NCBI GenBank assembly: GCA_965248335.1
Contig: CBDFIY010000002.1
Span: 806,001 to 870,000 of the forward strand
DNA length: 64,000 bases
Reading direction: 5' to 3'
Source: CAKMZU01 sp965248335
GTDB lineage: Bacteria; Pseudomonadota; Gammaproteobacteria; Pseudomonadales; DT-91
Below, one piece after another: positions 25,738-34,514 of this stretch (position 1 is the stretch's first letter; every line of letters starts with the position of its first letter). The notes under the pieces were generated by a model. It was not told the DNA's origin. It was given only the letters and a program-made list of their open reading frames with translations, and made no database searches. Both the position numbers and the translations under genes were made by a program.

Positions 25738-25879
25738 TTACTTGGAGGTTAACTAAAGCTACCAGTAGCATCTTCAGGGAAGTTGGTGTTAATTCACAGG
25801 GCTATAAATATTAGTAAAAGTATGTTTATTTTCGCTAATATTTTTATGTTAAATTAAATTAAATAAATTATATTAAATA

Positions 25880-28800
25880 ATGATTAAAAAAGAAATAATT
25901 TTAATATCAGATATATTAATGACCGCAGAAAAGGAGCAGTTTTCCAATCTTAGGTGGTTTAGAGATATTCTTGATCGACGAATACTCAAGGCTACGGGAT
26001 CTTTTCCTTTGTCAATGACGTCGTCCTTAACAAATGTTGAACAGTTCAGCCGAAATACGTTCTTCAATCTTTCTAATGTGAAGTTGGATATTGATGAGCT
26101 TCAGTTTTATTTTGATGATGAAGAAATTACCAGTGAATCTATAGATTTTTTGCTTGAATTTTTGCCGGTAGAGTCTGTTGTTGTTGCCTATGAGTTATCG
26201 CGGCAAACTCGACGCGTATTAGATCGGGCTGGCATCGTTTATATAGATGTCTGGCTTCATCCTATTCGTTATCTTGACGATATACTTTTTGCTTTTAATA
26301 CGAATTGCATTGATATTAGAAGTAAAATTGACTCGTATCATATGGATGAAGAGTACTTTTATCTTTATGCTGATAAATTTAAGATAAGTACATATAAAGG
26401 GTTTAAGCGTGTTGAAGTATTATTAGAGCAAAATTCAGCATTGTTCATAGGGCAAACTTTGACCGATAAGGCAATTTGCCTTGATGGTAAAATGCTTAAC
26501 CTTTTAGATTACAAAGATAAGTTTATTAACCTCACTAAAAAATATAATAAAGTCTACTATAGTAGGCATCCCTTCGTTGGTAGCGGAGATAAGCATATAT
26601 TAAAGTGGTTAGAAGGGTTTTCCAATGTTGAAGTTGTGCAGCATTCTGCATATCACCTACTGGCAAATCCTAATATAAAAAGCGTACATACAATATCTTC
26701 TTCCGTGGTTCATGAGGCTAGGTTTTTTAATAAAGAATCACACTTTTGGTTTAAACCTATTTTTATGCTTAGTAGGAGTCCAGGGAAAGAAAACTACCTT
26801 TCGATTTATCAAGATTTTGTTAGTCCTTCTTTTTGGTCTGATATTCTTTCTCCTGTCGTAGATACTGAGCCGTGTCAAAGTATCAAGTTTTTATCTGAGA
26901 AAGACAAAATGAGGGATATGCTCGGTTTCTATTACAGTTATAAGCATGTTGATAAATCTGAGCAAGCGAGGCAAACTTTATTGGCCGTTGATAGAAAAGT
27001 TCAGCGTATTGATGAGCATATATCTAGTCCGATAGTAAATACGATTAAGAAAAAGACTATTCAAACGCAGCCAAAATTCGCTAAATATCTTCTTGAAAAT
27101 CTGTCTTTGGCAAAGAGACTGATAAAGAAATCTGAGGTCGTGTCATTCGATATCTTCGATACTTTGATTCAGCGTAAAGTTGAAAGCCCCAATGATATTT
27201 TTTCATTAATGGACATCTATGCTATTTCGTTAGGTATTAAAAATTTCTCATATTTGAGAGGAAAGTCTCGCGGCTTTGTCGTTGATCCAAGCGGGGAGGA
27301 AATTCCACTATCTGATAGATACTCAGCTCTCGTAAGCCGCGGTGACTTAGAGCCGGATCAGGCAAAAAGCTTGTTACAGTATGAGCTTGATTTGGAGTTG
27401 AGAGTATGTGAGAGGCGATTAGTAGGTTGTGAACTTTTAGCATATGCGTTAGCTAATAAAAAGAGGGTAGTTTTGATTTCGGATATATTCTTCGAAAAAA
27501 CCTTTGTTGAAACAATTTTGGCGAATTCTGGTGTCAATAAGTATGAAAAACTTTATGTGTCATCTGAAATTGGTTTGTTGAAGCATACTGGAAATTTATT
27601 TCACTATGTTTCAAATAATCTTAATGTGAAACCTGCTGGTTTTATACATTTTGGTGATAACTATCATGCAGATGGAGAAATGGCGAGAAAGCATGGTTTT
27701 GGCTCCTTCATATTACCATCAAATAAAATAATATCAGATCAAGTTTCATATTATACAGGGCCTTTGGGCTTTGATCATCCATATGTCGAGTCTGTTGCAA
27801 AGGGGCTAGTTAATAACAAACTTTTTGATGGCATGTTTGGTGATTATTCAAAAGGGATATACAACAGGGATCCTAAAAAATTCGGTTACTGTGCTATGGG
27901 GCCAATGTTTTCTGCTTTTGCTGCTTGGCTTTTAAAGCAATCCAAAAAAGACGGGATAGAAACTTTATATTTTCTCGCAAGAGACGGAGAAATTATAAAA
28001 AAATGCTATGACATTTTGGCTGAGGGTGATAAGGGTGCACCAAAATCAGAATATTTGCTGTGTTCACGTCGATCTGTGAATGTACCTAGAATGCAATCTA
28101 TTGACGATATAGTTGAAGTTGCGTCAGTCAATTTTTCTCCTGTTACATTAAAAGAAATAATTTTTAATCGTTTTGGTGTTTGTGTATCTAAGTTTAAAAA
28201 AGAGTCCCTGCGTATAAGTGGATTTGAAAAATTTACTGATACCATCAGATTCAAGGAGGACTTGGAGAAGTTTATTCACTTGCTTAAGCTTGAATCAGAA
28301 ATACTGCTTGAATGTGCTAAGGAAGAGCGCTATGAATTATTAAGTTATTTCGATAAAAAATCTTTTTTAGAAAATGGAAAATTCGCTGTTGTTGATATTG
28401 GTCACAACGGTACTATGCAGAGATCACTTTCTCATCTTACTCGCAAGCCTGACTTAGCAGGATACTATTTTGTGACCTACAAGGGCGCAGAAAAAACACT
28501 AGGGAGTATTGGTTTACCTTATAGCTCTTTTTTAGCACACAATGCGGATGGAAAAGATAATGAAAATTTGTATTCAGTTTACATTCTGATGTTTGAGCTT
28601 CTTTTTTTAAATACATCGGGTAGCTTTGTTCGCTTTAAGAATGGAAAACACATTACATTGCCACTAAACCTTGAGAAGAAAAGAATAAAATTTATTGAGC
28701 ATGCACATGCAGGCTGTATAAAGTATGTTGATGAGCTATTTAGTGCAACGGAGGGTTTGCTTCTAACGTCCAGTGTAGATCCCCATAAAATTATAAGCCC

Positions 28801-29128
28801 TCATGTGGAATTCCTTCGAAGCCCTAGATTTAAAGATGCAGAAATGTTCGAAGGGATATGTTTTGAGAATGTATACAGCGCAAGAAACAGTCAATTTATA
28901 TGTCAATATGGTGCCGAGGCATCAAGTGTTGTTTGGAAAGAAGGGCAAAACAGTTTAAATGAAGACAGGTTTTCTAAATTCCCGATATACTTAAACCATA
29001 TCATGCTTATCGCAAATAAAATTAAGATAATTAATGACAATAAATATCGTAAATTTATAACAAGGCCGGATGTCTTTTTTAAAGATAGCCGATATAGATT
29101 TGTTAGAAGATTGGGATATTACAACTGA
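25880..29128 (+). CDS. Large capsule-cluster protein: glycosyltransferase-like plus HAD domains
   Basis: 1082 residues, same strand as the kps operon, 142 bp after kpsF. The N-terminal part (about 1-330) resembles Kdo-transferase/KpsC-KpsS-type regions, with VYYSRHPFVGSGDKHILKWL and the conserved SVHTISSSVVHEARFF. A HAD hydrolase domain follows: VVSFDIFDTLIQRKV (nucleophile about D424), KRVVLISDIFF and the acidic motif FIHFGDNYHADGEMARKHG. The C-terminal half (about 650-1082) is the conserved region found after HAD domains in polysaccharide clusters (ETLYFLARDGEIIKKCYDIL). Likely role: transfer or processing of a capsule sugar or sugar-phosphate. The exact reaction is unknown. Its codon use is more AT-rich than kpsMTED, suggesting separate acquisition. 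Confidence 0.7.
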   Translation: MIKKEIILISDILMTAEKEQFSNLRWFRDILDRRILKATGSFPLSMTSSLTNVEQFSRNTFFNLSNVKLDIDELQFYFDDEEITSESIDFLLEFLPVESVVVAYELSRQTRRVLDRAGIVYIDVWLHPIRYLDDILFAFNTNCIDIRSKIDSYHMDEEYFYLYADKFKISTYKGFKRVEVLLEQNSALFIGQTLTDKAICLDGKMLNLLDYKDKFINLTKKYNKVYYSRHPFVGSGDKHILKWLEGFSNVEVVQHSAYHLLANPNIKSVHTISSSVVHEARFFNKESHFWFKPIFMLSRSPGKENYLSIYQDFVSPSFWSDILSPVVDTEPCQSIKFLSEKDKMRDMLGFYYSYKHVDKSEQARQTLLAVDRKVQRIDEHISSPIVNTIKKKTIQTQPKFAKYLLENLSLAKRLIKKSEVVSFDIFDTLIQRKVESPNDIFSLMDIYAISLGIKNFSYLRGKSRGFVVDPSGEEIPLSDRYSALVSRGDLEPDQAKSLLQYELDLELRVCERRLVGCELLAYALANKKRVVLISDIFFEKTFVETILANSGVNKYEKLYVSSEIGLLKHTGNLFHYVSNNLNVKPAGFIHFGDNYHADGEMARKHGFGSFILPSNKIISDQVSYYTGPLGFDHPYVESVAKGLVNNKLFDGMFGDYSKGIYNRDPKKFGYCAMGPMFSAFAAWLLKQSKKDGIETLYFLARDGEIIKKCYDILAEGDKGAPKSEYLLCSRRSVNVPRMQSIDDIVEVASVNFSPVTLKEIIFNRFGVCVSKFKKESLRISGFEKFTDTIRFKEDLEKFIHLLKLESEILLECAKEERYELLSYFDKKSFLENGKFAVVDIGHNGTMQRSLSHLTRKPDLAGYYFVTYKGAEKTLGSIGLPYSSFLAHNADGKDNENLYSVYILMFELLFLNTSGSFVRFKNGKHITLPLNLEKKRIKFIEHAHAGCIKYVDELFSATEGLLLTSSVDPHKIISPHVEFLRSPRFKDAEMFEGICFENVYSARNSQFICQYGAEASSVVWKEGQNSLNEDRFSKFPIYLNHIMLIANKIKIINDNKYRKFITRPDVFFKDSRYRFVRRLGYYN

Positions 29129-29172
29129 GGGTACCGGTAGATTTCAACATACTTGTCGCCTAAAGTTTACTT

Positions 29173-30249
29173 TTATGCCGCCTGATTTATTTCCCTATTA
29201 CTTTTAGATTTCCCTGGGTTTAAATAAACCTCAGCAATGTGATCCCAGTTTCTAATGTCGCCACTCCATCGCTCTGGGTGCGCCATTTTCGCCTGTAGAT
29301 AAACAGCTTTACGGTTGATTAAGATAATTCTATCTTGCTTCGTATGACGCTCTACAGGCGTGACATATTTTATGCTGCTGTGTCTGTGCTCATGATTATA
29401 CCAATCAGCAAATCCATTCACCCATTTTCGTGCTAAATCTAAACCCTCAAAGGCTTTTTCTGGGTATTCTGGTCGATACTTAAGTGTTCTAAATAATGAC
29501 TCAGAATAAGGGTTATCATTACTAACAGAGGGGCGGCTAAACGACGGAGCAACCCCTAATTCTTGCAGTGTCGCTAGCATTGTTGCGCCTTTCATCGGGC
29601 TACCGTTGTCCGAATGTAAGATCACCTGATTCGGCTTAATCCCTTCACGTAAGCAAATATCTGTCATTAAATCTGCGGCCAATGCACTGCTTTCTTGTTC
29701 ATATACCTGCCAACCAACAATCTTTCGGCTATAAATATCCATGACAAGATACAAGTAATAAAACAAGCCTTTTACCGTTGTTGGTAAATACGTAATATCC
29801 CAACTATAAATCTGATTCGGGCCTGTGGCCGTCAACGATTCAGGTTTTGTAATAACTCTGGCAGGCTTACTTCTCAGCCGATGCTTATCTTGTTTATGTG
29901 CTTTTAACACACGGTAAATAGTGGATTCAGATGCGATGTACACACCTTTATCTGCAAGCATTGGCACGATGACGCTGGGCGATAAATTCGCGTATTCAGG
30001 TTGGTTGCAGACCTGAATAATACGCTGTCTCTCAAGCTCACTGAGCTTATTACAAGGGCTGTGCTTGGCTGACAAACGACCATCTTCATCGCCCTCTGGT
30101 CGCGCCCAGCGCTGTAATGTTTTTGGTGTAATGCCTATAATATCGCAAGCCTGCCTTTGCCTAGCACCATTGGATCGAGCCTCGCTAATCAAGTGAATAA
30201 TATCATCACGCTCTTGTTTCACTATTAGCTGGCCTCGTCGCTTTCCCAT
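29173..30249 (-). CDS. IS3-family transposase OrfB, copy 2
   Basis: Same 358-residue DDE transposase as copy 1 (catalytic WDITYL, HSDNGSPM, NPYSESLF) except Val instead of Ala in FSRPSVSNDN. Intact, with the A8 slippery run at 30261-30268. Confidence 0.95.
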   Translation of the reverse strand: MGKRRGQLIVKQERDDIIHLISEARSNGARQRQACDIIGITPKTLQRWARPEGDEDGRLSAKHSPCNKLSELERQRIIQVCNQPEYANLSPSVIVPMLADKGVYIASESTIYRVLKAHKQDKHRLRSKPARVITKPESLTATGPNQIYSWDITYLPTTVKGLFYYLYLVMDIYSRKIVGWQVYEQESSALAADLMTDICLREGIKPNQVILHSDNGSPMKGATMLATLQELGVAPSFSRPSVSNDNPYSESLFRTLKYRPEYPEKAFEGLDLARKWVNGFADWYNHEHRHSSIKYVTPVERHTKQDRIILINRKAVYLQAKMAHPERWSGDIRNWDHIAEVYLNPGKSKSNREINQAA

Positions 30250-30746
30250 ATTTCGTGGACTTTTTTTTGGAGTACTAGCAGCGCTGCTGTTTCAGCTAAT
30301 GCCTTATCTTTACGGTTTAACTCCTTTTTTAGTAACTTAATGTCATTTTTAAATTGCTTATTCTCACTTTGAATTTCTGAAGCAGTCGATAGGGGCTTAT
30401 TCTTGATAAAATCACCTCTCCATTGGTTGATATGATGTGGGTATATTCCTTTCTCTCGGCAAAGCTGGCTGATGTCCTCGACGCTCAAAGATCCGCAGGC
30501 AATGACCATATTCAAACGTTCTTCAGCGCTCCAATCTTGGGGCCTTTTTTCTTTAACCATGGTCATTACCCCACCATCTAATGGTTGATTAAGCCGTTGC
30601 TCTTTAGCCTGTCTAATCCATTTTTGTAACGTCGAATGGCCAATACCTAAGTTTTCAGCCACATCCTTGATGCTCATACATTCTTGTCGGCTCAATGCCT
30701 TTTCTATTGCCTGTATCTTAAACGAATGGGTAAACGATTTTCTCAT
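30225..30746 (-). CDS. IS3-family OrfA, copy 2
   Basis: Identical in sequence to OrfA of copies 1 and 3: 173 residues with two helix-turn-helix segments and a C-terminal coiled coil. It overlaps OrfB by 25 bp. Confidence 0.93.
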   Translation of the reverse strand: MRKSFTHSFKIQAIEKALSRQECMSIKDVAENLGIGHSTLQKWIRQAKEQRLNQPLDGGVMTMVKEKRPQDWSAEERLNMVIACGSLSVEDISQLCREKGIYPHHINQWRGDFIKNKPLSTASEIQSENKQFKNDIKLLKKELNRKDKALAETAALLVLQKKVHEIWESDEAS

Positions 30747-30816
30747 TTTTTATGCCTCTAATTAAAATTTTAGAGGCGACAAGTATCCTGACACAGGGGG
30801 GTACTGAATTAAAAAT

Positions 30817-30844
30817 AACTTAACTTATTCTTGTAAGTTAAGTT
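30817..30844 (+). terminator. Stem-loop, possible terminator of the capsule operon
   Basis: An 11-bp perfect stem (AACTTAACTTA/TAAGTTAAGTT) with a 6-base loop, followed by TCTTT. It is AT-rich without a long T run, so a weak intrinsic terminator at best. IS3 copy 2 now separates it from the capsule gene it probably served. Confidence 0.4.
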
Positions 30845-30923
30845 TCTTTACAAGATATTTCGTACGAGACTCTGAATGTCTGTTTTTGATGATCTTAAAA
30901 GTTTCGGCATTACATTTATAATT

Positions 30924-31000
30924 AAAGGGGTCGGGTCGAATATTTTTTGAACAGATGATTTTTTTTGACTGGTTATTTTTAAATCGATCCGCCCCCTTTT
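30924..31000. repeat. Degenerate REP-like inverted repeat
   Basis: Arms AAAGGGGTCGGGTCGAAT (30924 onward) and, inverted, AAAGGGGGCGGATCGATTT (ending at 31000) flank about 25 bp of T-rich DNA. GGGGTCGG-GTCGA-type arms recall REP sequences associated with RAYT (Y1) transposases. No transposase gene is present. An overlapping small frame on the minus strand is not convincing. Confidence 0.45.
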
Positions 31001-31111
31001 CCTACCTTTTCCTCTCTGAAATTTGATCATTCTAAAATCAATGAAAGACGTCGCTGTGCGAACCAATTCTGGCTAATTTAAGGAACCCTTTGGGCTAATA
31101 ACAGATTATTT

Positions 31112-31172
31112 CCGCACTTTTATGCGCAATAAAGTGCGCTACATTCACACTTTTATGTGCATAAAAGTGCGG
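31112..31172. repeat. Two tandem palindromes within a larger hairpin
   Basis: CCGCACTTTTATG (31112-31124) and its exact complement (31160-31172) enclose two smaller palindromes built on CACTTTTATGYGCA(A)TAAAGTG. It lies 25 bp downstream of the fic remnant. It could be a terminator for the leftward gene, a paired operator, or a mobile palindrome; the sequence does not decide. Confidence 0.5.
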
Positions 31173-31197
31173 TAACAGTCTCGAGGGGCCAGCGCTA

Positions 31198-32299
31198 TCA
31201 ATAATCACCGGCTTTATAGGGGGTTAGATGATTGCTATCGCGACCCATTAATTGAATAAGTTTAGGGTGAACAAAGAGCTTTTCTTTACCAGCATTAATC
31301 CCATGTAAAACACCAATATCGACCAGTTGCTTTAAATAAGTCGATGCGGTTTGACGTTTTGCAATCTGCTTTTCAACCAGATCGCTGATGCGGCAATAAG
31401 GCTGTTCAAAAATCAACTGTACCAACTCATAACTATAAATTTTTGGCAGATGCGTTTTTATGTGTTCCGTAGTCATATCAATGAGCTGCTTGACGGCTAT
31501 AATTTTATGGCAAGTCCAAGTGGAAGTTTGCTCGACGCCATTGAGCATGAACAGTAACCAATCTTCCCACTTCTGTTCAGCGGTGACTTGATTCAATAAG
31601 GAATAATAGGTTTGTTTATTTTTAACGATATAGCGACTTAAATACAGAATAGGCAAGGTTAATAGATTTTTTTCAATAAGGTAGAGCACATTAAGAATAC
31701 GCCCCGTTCGGCCGTTACCGTCATGAAACGGATGGATGGCCTCGAACTGATAATGTGCGACAGCCATTTTAATCAGCGGGTCAACATCATTGTGATCATG
31801 CAAAAACCGCTCCCAATTGGCGAGTAAATCTCTAATCTCTCTTTCACCCACAGGTGGCGAATAAATAATCTCACCGGTTGCCTGATTGCTGATCACCGTC
31901 CCGGGTACTTTACGAATCGACATCTCGATATTTTTTAAGGTGCTGCACACTTCAATAGCTGTTGCTGTGCAAAGCGGCTTTTTCGCCAACTGGATAAATC
32001 CCTGATAAAGTGCTGTTCGATATTGCAATGCTTCTTTTGTTGCAGGGTCGGCACCTGTATCTTCTTGAGCATACTGAAACAACTTATCAGTTGTGGTAAC
32101 TATATTTTCGATTTGTGAGCTGTCTTTTGCTTCCAGAAGGGGAAGTAAATTAATCAGCATACCTTAATTGGGCAGAAGCTCACCCGCCTGTTTTAATTCC
32201 GCTAATACAGGCTTTTAAGATTGGCTTTGTTTCAATCTTGTCTATGTCGGGAGGTAATAATGGTAAATGATTATAGGGCTGATCGGGTTGCCATATCAT
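31198..32299 (-). pseudogene. Fic-family AMP-transferase gene, 5' part broken
   Basis: The main open frame (31198-32160, 320 residues) contains the inhibitory helix motif SSQIENI ([S/T]xxxE[G/N]), the Fic catalytic loop HPFHDGNGRTGR (near residue 138) and a C-terminal winged helix. The normal N-terminus lies upstream from ATG 32299 (MIWQPDQPYNHLPLLPPD) but runs out of frame after KACIS. The following frame, AELKQAGELLPN, hits a TAA where Gln is expected just before the ATG at 32160. Two lesions separate the head from the body. The body could still be translated from 32160, so an active truncated Fic is possible. Fic enzymes AMPylate target proteins. Confidence 0.75.
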
Positions 32300-32428
32300 A
32301 TTTATAAACTCTAAAAAAATGGACATCAAGCTCAGCAGATTTAAGTGTATGTCGATTATATCGACACAACAATATTTCATGTCGAAATTATCCAGTTTTA
32401 TCGACATTATGAGTGGTCGCGGTGTATA

Positions 32429-32555
32429 TACCGATCACCCTTGAAGATGCAGGGGCGTTGGCCGCGCTCGCTCACCCCAACAATCACTTACTGACTGTAA
32501 GCTCATGGGGATTTGCCCGCTTGCCGCCTTCTTGCATTTCCCATTCCGATGGGTA
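32429..32555 (+). repeat. Palindromic MITE-like element R4 (127 bp)
   Basis: Same family with a 3-base insertion in the centre, TA-flanked (32427-32428, 32556-32557). The element frame stays open across all 43 codons including TA. Confidence 0.9.
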
Positions 32556-32637
32556 TAGCGCAGATATTAGTGCCACAAATTTTTAACCGCATCCACAAAA
32601 AAGCGAAGGGGTTTTTGCTTCAGCTTTCGTAGTTTTA

Positions 32638-32761
32638 TACCGCTCACCCTTGAAGATGCAAGGGCGTTGGCCGCGCTCGCTCACCCCAATCACTTACTGA
32701 CTGTAAGCTCATGGGGATTCGCTCACTTGCCGCCTTCTTGCATCTCCAATTCTGATGGGTA
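32638..32761 (+). repeat. Palindromic MITE-like element R5 (124 bp)
   Basis: Same family, TA-flanked (32636-32637, 32762-32763), only 82 bp from R4 and in the same orientation. The frame is open throughout. Confidence 0.9.
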
Positions 32762-32763
32762 TA

Positions 32764-33312
32764 CACGCCGCACCGCACTGCTTGGATTGCTTGTGTAGTT
32801 TTTTGATTTTAGGTTTGATCGCTCGGTAGCGATCAAACCGTGGGCTAAAGAAGGCAATGGGCTTGCTACTATCGACAATGAAATTCGTACCAAAATTCCT
32901 CACCTCACTTCACCTCACCTCATCGTAACGAATACGAGACGTAACTGTCACAGGGTCGCTATCATCATTGACGATGCGGCGTTGGTGCTGCTTACCGAAT
33001 GAAATGTGTCGGCGACAGGCCTATGATGACATTGATGATCTATTGCTCTGGGATATTCAGCTCTAATATCATCTGGTTTTTTTGCTAGGTGGGCTTTGCT
33101 AGACGCTTACTATGTATCTCTTATCTGTGTATAAAGAAGACTGACTAAGACTGGGGAAAGTTAAATTTTTTGCAGTTAAGGATTATTGTGTTATGAATGA
33201 TACGACATGCGAGTAGACGTATTTCATCGTGCTCTATAAGAAATTTATGACTTGGCATAACATTTGAGGTTAAACGGCTGAGTTCCCACTCTATACAGAA
33301 TTCGAGGCGAAA
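32764..33312. other. Gene-poor intergenic DNA upstream of glpG
   Basis: I see no convincing gene here. A minus-strand stretch (about 32903-32764) reads NFGTNFIVDSSKPIAFFSPR and weakly recalls the DSKP region of some DDE transposases, so it may be a transposase scrap. A short perfect palindrome, TTTGATCGCT-CGGT-AGCGATCAAA (32815-32838), and CACCTCACTTCACCTCACC repeats (about 32900) are present. The last 150 bp should hold the glpG promoter. Confidence 0.4.
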
Positions 33313-34170
33313 TTGACAGATCTAATCCCAGCTATCAGGTTTGATCAGGACATAGGCGGTGACGCCTTAAAGCCTTTCGTACTTTACTTATCTTCGGTGA
33401 ACTTCCCCCATCGGCTAAGTGAGGAGAGCGGTCGGTTAGTTTTATGGGTGTATCATAAAGAGCATGTTGCCATGGCACGTACGCTTTATCAGCGTTTTGA
33501 GCGTGGTGAAATAGCGGCTGAGTTTGAGCCTGTAAGCAAGCACTCGACACCTGCTCTTGCAAAAATAACAGGCATTATTTCGCAAAACCCTGTTGCGATC
33601 ATGACGCTTCTGCTGAGCGTGATCGGATATACAGTGGTTGTGATGGGCTTGCATCAGGTTGTTGCTTGGTTAAGTTTTCAGGGCATTTTTCTTTCGAGCC
33701 CTGATGCTGTTATTAGCCAAATTGTGCAAGGACAAGTTTGGCGTTTGGTGACACCGATTTTCTTGCATTTTTCATGGGTACATATTGGTTTTAATGCGGT
33801 GATATTTTGGTTTCTTGGTCATCAAGTTGAGAGGCGCGAAGGCTCGTGGGCTTTGTTAACTGCTGTTTTACTCTTCTCTCTGGCATCGAATATTACGCAA
33901 TTCTATCTACAGCCCTATCATTTGTTTGGCGGGTTATCCGGCGTTGTTTATGGGTTGATCGCTTATTGCTGGTTGCGTAATACATCGCAGGCGGGATTAT
34001 TTAATTTTCCTTCGGGGCTGGCTTGGCTGTCAGTTGCCATGATACTCATAGGTTTTACTGGCGTATCCGCATTCTTTGGGTTTAACCTTGCTAATTGGGC
34101 GCATTTGGCGGGTTTTGCTATGGGCGCTGTATTGGCGTTGTTTAAAAGGGGGAAGGGTTTTGGCCTATGA
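33313..34170 (+). CDS. glpG: Rhomboid intramembrane serine protease
   Basis: A GlpG-type rhomboid that cleaves transmembrane substrates inside the inner membrane. 285 residues: a cytoplasmic N-terminal domain (1-85), then six helices. The catalytic Ser is in FGGLSGVVYGL (about residue 208) and the catalytic His in NWAHLAGFAMG (about 261). The L1-type loop appears as PIFLHFSWVHIGFNAVIFWF. A TTG start is used because GAGG lies 7 bp upstream and it gives the normal N-terminal domain. It overlaps yggU by 4 bp. Confidence 0.93.
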   Translation: MTDLIPAIRFDQDIGGDALKPFVLYLSSVNFPHRLSEESGRLVLWVYHKEHVAMARTLYQRFERGEIAAEFEPVSKHSTPALAKITGIISQNPVAIMTLLLSVIGYTVVVMGLHQVVAWLSFQGIFLSSPDAVISQIVQGQVWRLVTPIFLHFSWVHIGFNAVIFWFLGHQVERREGSWALLTAVLLFSLASNITQFYLQPYHLFGGLSGVVYGLIAYCWLRNTSQAGLFNFPSGLAWLSVAMILIGFTGVSAFFGFNLANWAHLAGFAMGAVLALFKRGKGFGL

Positions 34171-34439
34171 GGCTTAGGGTTAAAATCATTGCAGGCGCAC
34201 GGCAGGAAAAAATTGTGGGCTGGCTTGGGCGCGATCTTAAAATTAAAGTTATTCAGCCTGCTGAGCAGGGCAAGGCGAATAAAGCGATCATGACATTGAT
34301 GGCGAAAACTTTAGGCGTTAGCGTAAAATCTATTTCTATTGCAACAGGTGCGACAGCCGCTTATAAAATTGTACAAATCGAAGACCTTGATGAAGAAAGT
34401 TTTCAGAAGAAAATTTCTGCAGCAATAGCTGATAATTAA
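34167..34439 (+). CDS. yggU: DUF167/YggU-family protein
   Basis: A 90-residue protein of the conserved YggU/UPF0235 family. Typical features are RVKIIAGARQEKIVGWLG at the N-terminus and the AEQGKANKAIMTLMAKTLGV motif. The biochemical role of the family is unknown. It overlaps glpG by 4 bp and is probably co-translated. Confidence 0.9.
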   Translation: MRLRVKIIAGARQEKIVGWLGRDLKIKVIQPAEQGKANKAIMTLMAKTLGVSVKSISIATGATAAYKIVQIEDLDEESFQKKISAAIADN

Positions 34440-34514
34440 ATCTGATCATGTATGCTGGAACATATCCCCTGATCGGTCGCCTAACCTACACAGTATCATT
34501 ATAAAGCAGAAATT

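Larger units (their letters stand above)
29135..30800 (-). mobile_element. IS3-family element, copy 2
   Basis: 1666 bp, flanked by the perfect 4-bp duplication GTAC (29131-29134 and 30801-30804). It is inserted 6 bp after the stop of the large capsule-cluster gene and separates that gene from a downstream stem-loop. OrfB is identical to copy 3. Confidence 0.97.

Noticed and set aside
30848..31066. A 72-codon minus-strand frame
   Set aside because: It covers the REP-like inverted repeat, is compositionally odd and has no recognisable features.
31198..32299. Fic as the toxin of a toxin-antitoxin pair
   Set aside because: The inhibitory helix is in the same chain (class II layout) and no separate small antitoxin gene is present.
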